This document shows, in pieces, positions 52,788-58,263 of a stretch of 58,263 bases of DNA. The notes under the pieces were generated by a model. The model saw only the letters and a program-made list of their open reading frames with translations, ran no database searches and was not told the DNA's origin. A program made the translations under genes and the position numbers. Position 1 is the stretch's first letter; every line of letters begins with the position of its first letter. Source of the stretch: Ignavibacteria bacterium (GTDB taxonomy: Bacteria > Bacteroidota > Ignavibacteria > UBA10030); NCBI GenBank assembly GCA_016873805.1, contig VGVZ01000022.1:1-58263 (forward strand), in the 5' to 3' direction.

Positions 52788-53561
52788 ATGGAGTTTTTTC
52801 AGGAACGCGTTCACGTGACCTCGAGAGAGGAAATTGCGCCGGGAATTTTCGTTCTTCGATTCCGCTCGCCTGCGATCGCCCGTCAATGTCGTCCGGGACA
52901 ATTTGTCAACATCCGTTCTGATGCGAGTTTTGTCCCATTGCTCAGAAGGCCCTTCAGCATCTCCGATGTCGACAAGGATGAGATCGAGATGTTGTTCAAC
53001 GTGGTAGGGAAGGGAACTCAAATCCTCTCGCGCAAGATTGCTGGAGATGAGGTAGACCTCATTGGGCCGTTGGGCAGACCTTTCGATTGTTCTCGCACGG
53101 CAACCCATGCGATGCTTGTGGGGGGCGGCTTGGGCGTCGCGCCGTTTCCGTTTCTCACTCGGGCGTTGATCGCGGAAGGACATCGCATCACAAGTTTTGT
53201 CGGTGCCCGTACGGCTGATCAAGTCATTTCGCGAAACATCAAGAATTGTCACGTTGCTACGGACGACGGAACCAAGGGATTTCACGGCACCGTCGTTGAA
53301 CTGCTCCGCTGTTTTCTGGAGAAGGAATCCGTCGACAATGTTCAAATCTACGGATGTGGACCCGCCGCAATGATGAGAGCGCTTTCGAACCTTGCACACG
53401 AGAAAAAGGTGCGGTGTGTGGTCTCGCTCGAAGGCGATATGGCGTGCGGCATCGGAATCTGTCAGGGATGTCCCGTGGAGCGACGTGAGGGGGAGAAGAA
53501 GTATTCCCTCGTCTGCACTGAGGGTCCGGTCTTCGATTGTGAGGAGATTGTCATCCGATGA
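52788..53561 (+). CDS. pyrK: Dihydroorotate dehydrogenase electron-transfer subunit
   Basis: FAD and 2Fe-2S protein (257 aa) that passes electrons from dihydroorotate dehydrogenase B to NAD+. FAD site RRPFSISDV and GPLGRPFD; NAD region GGGLGVAPFPFL; C-terminal iron-sulfur cysteines in DMACGIGICQGCPV plus the later Cys in LVCTEGPVF. ATG 52788 removes a long non-homologous extension. It overlaps pyrD by ATGA. Confidence 0.95.
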   Translation: MEFFQERVHVTSREEIAPGIFVLRFRSPAIARQCRPGQFVNIRSDASFVPLLRRPFSISDVDKDEIEMLFNVVGKGTQILSRKIAGDEVDLIGPLGRPFDCSRTATHAMLVGGGLGVAPFPFLTRALIAEGHRITSFVGARTADQVISRNIKNCHVATDDGTKGFHGTVVELLRCFLEKESVDNVQIYGCGPAAMMRALSNLAHEKKVRCVVSLEGDMACGIGICQGCPVERREGEKKYSLVCTEGPVFDCEEIVIR

Positions 53562-54508
53562 GCCCGGTAACGTCGTTCACTATCCGCAAAACGGAATTCC
53601 AGAACCGCGTGTTCGTGGCCTCGGGCACGTTCGGCTATGGTGACGAGGTCGGGAATCTGGTAGACACGAGTCTCCTGGGCGGCATCATGACAAAGTCGCT
53701 TTCTCTGAAACCCCGAGCGGGCAATCCGCCGAGACGCATTGTCGAGACACCGAGCGGCATGCTGAACTCTATCGGACTGGCCAACATCGGCGTCGAAAAG
53801 TTTCTGAAGGAAAAGCTTCCGTTCCTGCGATCGCTTCGGACCAAGATTATCGCGAATATTGCGGCAAGCAGTACGGACGAGTATTGCGAGGTGCTTCGGC
53901 TCATGGACAGCGAGGAAGGCATCGCGGGCTACGAGATTAACGTCTCCTGCCCCAACGTAAAGGAAGGGGGCCTGTCTTTCGGAACCGACTGTAAAAAGGT
54001 CCGCGAAATCACCGAAAAGCTCCGTCTCCTCACGGATCGGCCTCTCATTATCAAGCTCACACCGAACGTCACGCACATCTCGGAGTTTGCGCGTGCGGCT
54101 CAAGAGGCGGGAGCCGACGCGATTTCGGCGATCAATACGCTCGTCGGGCTGGCCATCGATCTGCGTACACGGAAGCCAAAGCTGTCGACGGTCACAGGCG
54201 GTCTTTCGGGGCCGGCCATCAAGCCGGTAGCCCTGGCGAAAGTGTACGAAATCGCACAAGCCGTTGAGATTCCCATTATCGGCATCGGGGGGATCGCGAG
54301 CACCGAGGACGCACTCGAGTTCCTCATCGTCGGCGCTTCAGCTGTGCAAATTGGAACGATGAATTTTGTAGAACCATCGATCGCTGGTACCATCGCGCGG
54401 GGAATCGAAGAGTATGCTCAACGGCAGAATCTGAAGGATGTTGGAGAACTCGTCGGTACGTTGGATGCAAATATCGAATTTTCACCGCTGTATTCCTGGC
54501 TACACTAG
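53558..54508 (+). CDS. pyrD: Dihydroorotate dehydrogenase B, catalytic subunit
   Basis: FMN enzyme of pyrimidine synthesis (316 aa), class 1B: catalytic Cys in YEINVSCPNVKEGG instead of the Ser of class 2. Other marks are ASGTFGYGDE, NSIGLANIGVE and the FMN phosphate site GIGGIASTEDALEFL with VQIGTMNF. Coupled to pyrK by ATGA overlap, the normal pair of the heterotetramer. Confidence 0.97.
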   Translation: MSPVTSFTIRKTEFQNRVFVASGTFGYGDEVGNLVDTSLLGGIMTKSLSLKPRAGNPPRRIVETPSGMLNSIGLANIGVEKFLKEKLPFLRSLRTKIIANIAASSTDEYCEVLRLMDSEEGIAGYEINVSCPNVKEGGLSFGTDCKKVREITEKLRLLTDRPLIIKLTPNVTHISEFARAAQEAGADAISAINTLVGLAIDLRTRKPKLSTVTGGLSGPAIKPVALAKVYEIAQAVEIPIIGIGGIASTEDALEFLIVGASAVQIGTMNFVEPSIAGTIARGIEEYAQRQNLKDVGELVGTLDANIEFSPLYSWLH

Positions 54509-54523
54509 CGATCCCTTCCTCTT

Positions 54524-55831
54524 GTGAAGACTTACCTTGAGACGTTGAAATTCCTCTACGGGCTTCAGAAACGTGGAATGAAATTCGGTTTGCGCGGCAT
54601 CGAGCAGTTGGCTGCTGCCCTTGGAAATCCTCAAAAACGATTCCCCGCCATTCATGTTGCGGGATCGAATGGGAAGGGCTCGACATCCGCGATGATCGCG
54701 GCGATCCTGCAAAGCGCCGGATACAAGACGGGATTGTATACATCCCCCCATCTGTTGGACTACACAGAAAGGATTCGAATCGATGGGGTACCGATAGCGC
54801 CGCGGGAAGTTATCGAGAGTGCGAAGGGACTGAGGCGCGTCGTGCAACGATCGGGAGCGACGTTTTTCGAAACCACAACGGCGATTGCGTTCAAGCACTT
54901 TGCGGAACATCAGGTCGATGTCGCCGTCGTCGAGACGGGACTGGGCGGGAGACTGGATTCGACGAATATCGTTGATCCGATGGTCACGGTCATCACAACG
55001 ATCTCGCGAGAGCACACCGATGTGCTGGGGAGGACGTTGTCGAACATTGCATTTGAAAAAGCGGGAATCATCAAAAGAGGTGTCCCCTGTGTCACGGGGG
55101 TGCAGTCGAAGACCGGACTTGAAGTAATTCGGGACCGCTGCCGACGCCTGCGCGCTCCCATCGTTGTCCTCGATGTGGTGGAGAGTGGTACGGGTGTCTC
55201 GACGATCGAAAGTTCCTGCATCGATTTGCGCGTCAATGGCACCGAGTACCGGCAACTGAAGGTATCGCTGGCCGGACGATTTCAGATACGCAATGCGGCG
55301 CTTGCGGCGCTTACGGTCCGGGAACTCCGGCGGGTTTCGACCCTCACTCTCAACGACTCACATGTGCGAAAGGGGCTGGGACGGATCCAGGAACTTACCG
55401 GACTGAACGCTCGTCTATCGATTCTCCAAAGGAATCCCCTCATCATTGCCGACGTTGCGCACAATCCCGAGGGGACGGAGCGACTGGTGGAATCTCTCCG
55501 CTCGGTCAATATGGATGGATTCACACTTGTCTTTGGCGTAATGCGGGACAAGAATGTCAAGGCGATGAGTCGAGAACTTCTGAAAGTCGTCGATCGCATT
55601 GTGCTTGTCGAGCCGCGCACGGATCGGGCCCGTCCGGCAAGCGAACTCGTCTCGTTCTTCCGTCAGAGGAGGCGAAATCCGATTGTCGCCGGCACAGTGG
55701 CGGAGGGGATTGAGGCGGCGAAAGCGGTGCGTGGGAAGCAGCGGAGGATCCTGATCACCGGTTCTCACTTTGTTGTTGGCGAGGCAGTGGCACATCTCCA
55801 AGGGAGAAAATACTTGACAATAGGGCAGTAA
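54524..55831 (+). CDS. folC: Folylpolyglutamate synthase / dihydrofolate synthase
   Basis: Adds glutamate to dihydropteroate or folates. The 435-aa protein (GTG start at 54524) has the Mur ligase-type P-loop IHVAGSNGKGSTSAMIA, YTSPHLLDYTERIRI, ETGLGGRLDSTN and DVAHNPEGTERLV. It starts 15 nt after pyrD. The rho promoter overlaps its last codons. Confidence 0.96.
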   Translation: MKTYLETLKFLYGLQKRGMKFGLRGIEQLAAALGNPQKRFPAIHVAGSNGKGSTSAMIAAILQSAGYKTGLYTSPHLLDYTERIRIDGVPIAPREVIESAKGLRRVVQRSGATFFETTTAIAFKHFAEHQVDVAVVETGLGGRLDSTNIVDPMVTVITTISREHTDVLGRTLSNIAFEKAGIIKRGVPCVTGVQSKTGLEVIRDRCRRLRAPIVVLDVVESGTGVSTIESSCIDLRVNGTEYRQLKVSLAGRFQIRNAALAALTVRELRRVSTLTLNDSHVRKGLGRIQELTGLNARLSILQRNPLIIADVAHNPEGTERLVESLRSVNMDGFTLVFGVMRDKNVKAMSRELLKVVDRIVLVEPRTDRARPASELVSFFRQRRRNPIVAGTVAEGIEAAKAVRGKQRRILITGSHFVVGEAVAHLQGRKYLTIGQ

Positions 55832-55842
55832 TGGGCTATATT
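55814..55842 (+). promoter_or_regulatory. Consensus promoter for rho
   Basis: TTGACA (55814-55819), 17-nt spacer, TATATT (55837-55842), overlapping the end of folC. Transcription would begin near 55849 and give a leader of about 190 nt before the rho ATG. Rho commonly limits its own synthesis through such a leader. Confidence 0.8.
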
Positions 55843-56037
55843 GCACCGTGGATTCTGTAGAGGGCGAATCATCTCGCGGTAGCTCCACACAGCTCACTTC
55901 ATCTGTTCAGATCGCATACTCCCAACCTCAGATATCTCAGAAACCCCGAACCCAATAGTCCGCGCGCGCAACGCGCCTCAGTCGCTTGATTTATCTTTCT
56001 CATTTCAATTCCTCACCAATAGTTAGGATGTCACGCC

Positions 56038-57291
56038 ATGTCGATGGACATTACTGAGCTAAAGTCCAAGAAGATTGCTGAACTCAACAAGATCGCAAAA
56101 GATCTGAATATCAGCGGCTACAGCGAATTGCGCAAGCAAGAACTGATTTTCAAGATCCTGGAGGCACAGACAGAGAAGGATGGGTTGAGCTTCAGCCGCG
56201 GCGTTCTGGAAGTTCTGCCGGACGGGTATGGATTTCTCCGATCTGTCGACTACAACTACCTTCCGTCGCCGGATGACATCTATGTTTCTCCTTCGCAGAT
56301 CAAGAAGTTCGGTCTCCGGACGGGCGACAGCGTAACGGGCCAGGTTCGTCCCCCGAAGGAAGGGGAGCGTTTCTTCGCTCTCCTGCGTGTTGAGGCGGTC
56401 AACGACGACCATCCCGATGTGATGCGTGAGCGGACGCTCTTCGACAACCTGACTCCTCTCTATCCGACCGAGCGAATCAAACTCGAAACTGCGCCGGGTG
56501 AATACTCGATGAGAATCCTCGATTTGCTTGCCCCCGTGGGAAAAGGCCAGAGAGGAATGATCGTTTCGCCTCCAAAGGCCGGCAAGACGATCCTCCTCCA
56601 GAAAATCGCAAACAGTATCACCCGCAATCATCCCGAAGTTCGCCTGATAGTCCTCCTGATTGATGAGCGGCCCGAAGAGGTCACCGACATGGAGCGCACG
56701 GTGAACGCGGAGGTCGTCAGCTCAACGTTCGATGAGCCGCCCGAACGACACGTCCAGGTGGCGGACATGGTTCTTGAGAAGGCCAAAAGACTGGTTGAGG
56801 CGAAAAAAGACGTGGTTGTGCTTCTCGACAGTATCACGCGGCTTGCCCGTGCGCACAACACCGTCGTTCCCCACAGCGGCAAGATTCTGTCGGGGGGCGT
56901 CGACGCCAATGCTCTGCACAGACCGAAACGATTCTTCGGCGCAGCCAGAAACATCGAAGAGGGGGGGAGTCTCACCATCATTGCGACCGCTCTGATCGAA
57001 ACAGGAAGCCGGATGGATGAAGTGATTTTCGAGGAGTTCAAGGGAACGGGCAATATGGAAATCGTCCTCGATCGGAAACTGAGTGATCGGCGTATATTCC
57101 CGGCGATCGATGTGAACCGATCAGGAACACGCAAAGAAGAGATGCTCCTGGAATCTGAAGAGCTGAATCGCGTCTGGATTCTCCGAAAGCTTCTCAGCGA
57201 TCTGAATCCGGTCGAGGCGATGGAATTCCTGCTGGAGAAGAAACGGGGAACGAAATCGAATAAGGAATTCCTCAAGTCCATGAGCGGGTAA
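56038..57291 (+). CDS. rho: Transcription termination factor Rho
   Basis: Hexameric RNA helicase/ATPase (417 aa). N-terminal Rho-N helical domain ([20 protein letters not shown]), RNA-binding cold-shock-like domain with [13 protein letters not shown] and [18 protein letters not shown], Walker A PPKAGKT, Walker [16 protein letters not shown], and the R-loop/Q-loop region [19 protein letters not shown]. No large insertion, unlike some Bacteroidota Rho proteins. A 206-bp leader with a strong promoter precedes it. Confidence 0.98.
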   Translation: MSMDITELKSKKIAELNKIAKDLNISGYSELRKQELIFKILEAQTEKDGLSFSRGVLEVLPDGYGFLRSVDYNYLPSPDDIYVSPSQIKKFGLRTGDSVTGQVRPPKEGERFFALLRVEAVNDDHPDVMRERTLFDNLTPLYPTERIKLETAPGEYSMRILDLLAPVGKGQRGMIVSPPKAGKTILLQKIANSITRNHPEVRLIVLLIDERPEEVTDMERTVNAEVVSSTFDEPPERHVQVADMVLEKAKRLVEAKKDVVVLLDSITRLARAHNTVVPHSGKILSGGVDANALHRPKRFFGAARNIEEGGSLTIIATALIETGSRMDEVIFEEFKGTGNMEIVLDRKLSDRRIFPAIDVNRSGTRKEEMLLESEELNRVWILRKLLSDLNPVEAMEFLLEKKRGTKSNKEFLKSMSG

Positions 57292-57377
57292 TCCGGTGAC
57301 CACCATATTCTTTCCGCTGTACGATCTTTCCGTTTCAATCAACCCTTCAGCAAACATTCATTCATACCGGGAAAGTC

Positions 57378-58263
57378 ATGAATACTCCACACCATGACGT
57401 TGTGATCGCGAGCGCCTGCCGCACACCGATCGGCTCGTTCCTGGGAAGCCTCAGCAATGTGACGGCTCCTCAGCTCGGAGCGATTGTCATCGGTGAAGCG
57501 GTTCGCCGCGCAGGAATCAAACCAACGGATGTCGATGAAGTCATTATGGGAAATGTGCTCAGCGCGGGTGAAGGTCAAGCGCCGGCGCGCCAGGCTGCCA
57601 TCTATGCGGGCCTCCCGGAGAGCGTCGAATGTATGACGATCAACAAAGTGTGCGGATCGGGTCTGAAAGCCGTCATGCTCGCCTCGCAGGCAGTGAGTCT
57701 GGGAGATGCGTCGGTCGTCGTTGCCGGCGGAATGGAGAGTATGTCGAATATTCCGTACATGCTCCCCAAGGCACGAGCAGGGTATCGCATGGGTCACGGT
57801 CAGCTGACAGATCTCATGATCTATGATGGATTGTGGGATGTGTACAACGACTATCATATGGGAAACGCCGCTGAGCTTTGCGCCAAAGAGTGTGCGATTC
57901 CCCGTGAAGAGCAGGACGAATTTGCCATCATGAGCTACACTCGAGCGCTCGATGCGACGAAGAACGGACGCTTCAAAAATGAGATCGTGCCGGTGACGGT
58001 CACGGAGAAGGGAAAGGAGATTGTTGTCGAGCAGGACGAAGAACCGGCGAAGGCAAAATTCGAAAAAGTCCCTACTCTTAAACCCGCATTTCAGAAGGAT
58101 GGGACCGTGACAGCGGCGAATGCGTCGAAGATCAACGACGGCGCGGCGGCGGTTGTCGTGATGTCCGCCACCAAGGCACGCGAGCTCGGGATTCGTCCGC
58201 TCGCAAAGATCGTGGCATCGTCCTCTGCGGCAAAGAAACCGGAATGGTTTACAACAGCCCCCA
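57378..58263 (+). CDS. Acetyl-CoA acetyltransferase (thiolase), 3' truncated
   Basis: Condenses or cleaves acyl-CoAs. The frame opens at ATG 57378 and runs off the window after 295 codons. Visible: VVIASACRTPIGSFLGSLS, the acyl-accepting Cys in TINKVCGSGLKAVMLASQ, AGGMESMSNIPYM, and the AANASKINDGAAAVVVMS stretch that precedes the missing C-terminal His/Cys active-site loop. The short N-terminal sequence and loop composition match biosynthetic acetoacetyl-CoA thiolases, but the fatty-acid oxidation type cannot be ruled out. Confidence 0.95.
   Translation, partial: MNTPHHDVVIASACRTPIGSFLGSLSNVTAPQLGAIVIGEAVRRAGIKPTDVDEVIMGNVLSAGEGQAPARQAAIYAGLPESVECMTINKVCGSGLKAVMLASQAVSLGDASVVVAGGMESMSNIPYMLPKARAGYRMGHGQLTDLMIYDGLWDVYNDYHMGNAAELCAKECAIPREEQDEFAIMSYTRALDATKNGRFKNEIVPVTVTEKGKEIVVEQDEEPAKAKFEKVPTLKPAFQKDGTVTAANASKINDGAAAVVVMSATKARELGIRPLAKIVASSSAAKKPEWFTTAP

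Overview
The window is a gene-dense bacterial chromosome segment (58.3 kb), mostly core metabolism and information processing. Gene order (thrS-infC-rpmI-rplT-pheS-pheT-zapB-like-zapA-6S RNA-rny), a TonB-family protein, a SprE/PorW-like TPR lipoprotein and a pterin/SDR operon point to the Bacteroidota/Chlorobiota/Ignavibacteriota (FCB) group. Promoters of the form TTGACA-17-TATATT and frequent Shine-Dalgarno sites argue for the Chlorobi/Ignavibacteria side rather than classical Bacteroidia. This placement is an inference from gene content. No rRNA, CRISPR array or intact prophage was seen.

Layout. 1-4.8 kb: NAD(P)H-hydrate repair (truncated at the window edge), VanZ-like protein, TonB, tgt, yajC, ribBA. 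4.7-6.5 kb: an accessory insert (hicBA toxin-antitoxin pair plus an IS1182-like transposase fragment) bounded by a perfect 339-bp direct repeat of the ribBA-tldD junction. 6.3-12.2 kb: tldD, greA, CYTH protein, alkaline phosphatase, tRNA Gly/Cys/Leu, aldo-keto reductase, tRNA-Val. 12.2-21.6 kb: the translation and cell-division block listed above. 21.6-29.7 kb: coaE, argD-like, purF, pgsA, ftsY, dipeptide epimerase, mutL. 29.7-36.3 kb: a B12-dependent acyl-CoA mutase large subunit carrying the isobutyryl-CoA mutase signature, UbiA-type prenyltransferase, DUF362 protein, EamA transporter, maf, the separate B12-binding subunit, cspA. 36.7-41.1 kb (minus strand): nfeD-slipin-inactivated family B DNA polymerase. 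41.2-42.0 kb: tRNA-Ser with two tandem GIY-YIG genes and tRNA fragments. 42.5-45.6 kb: response regulator, HEAT protein and glycosyltransferase. 45.6-49.8 kb: tRNA-Ser, PerR-like regulator, two peroxiredoxins, and a pterin operon (PTPS-folE-SDR-SDR). 49.8-50.6 kb: a fold-back repeat and a Spy-like protein. 50.7-58.3 kb: TPR lipoprotein, pyrK-pyrD, folC, rho and a thiolase that runs off the end.

The strongest unusual points are: (1) a family B polymerase homologue that has lost exonuclease and polymerase catalytic residues and sits in an nfeD-slipin operon; (2) Phe83/Gln201 in the mutase, predicting isobutyryl-CoA rather than methylmalonyl-CoA chemistry; (3) the 339-bp repeat around the hicBA/transposase insert, which looks like single-crossover integration or an assembly chimera; (4) tandem GIY-YIG genes alternating with 5' fragments of tRNA-Ser that are split by a double-hairpin palindrome; and (5) a response regulator-HEAT-glycosyltransferase cassette.
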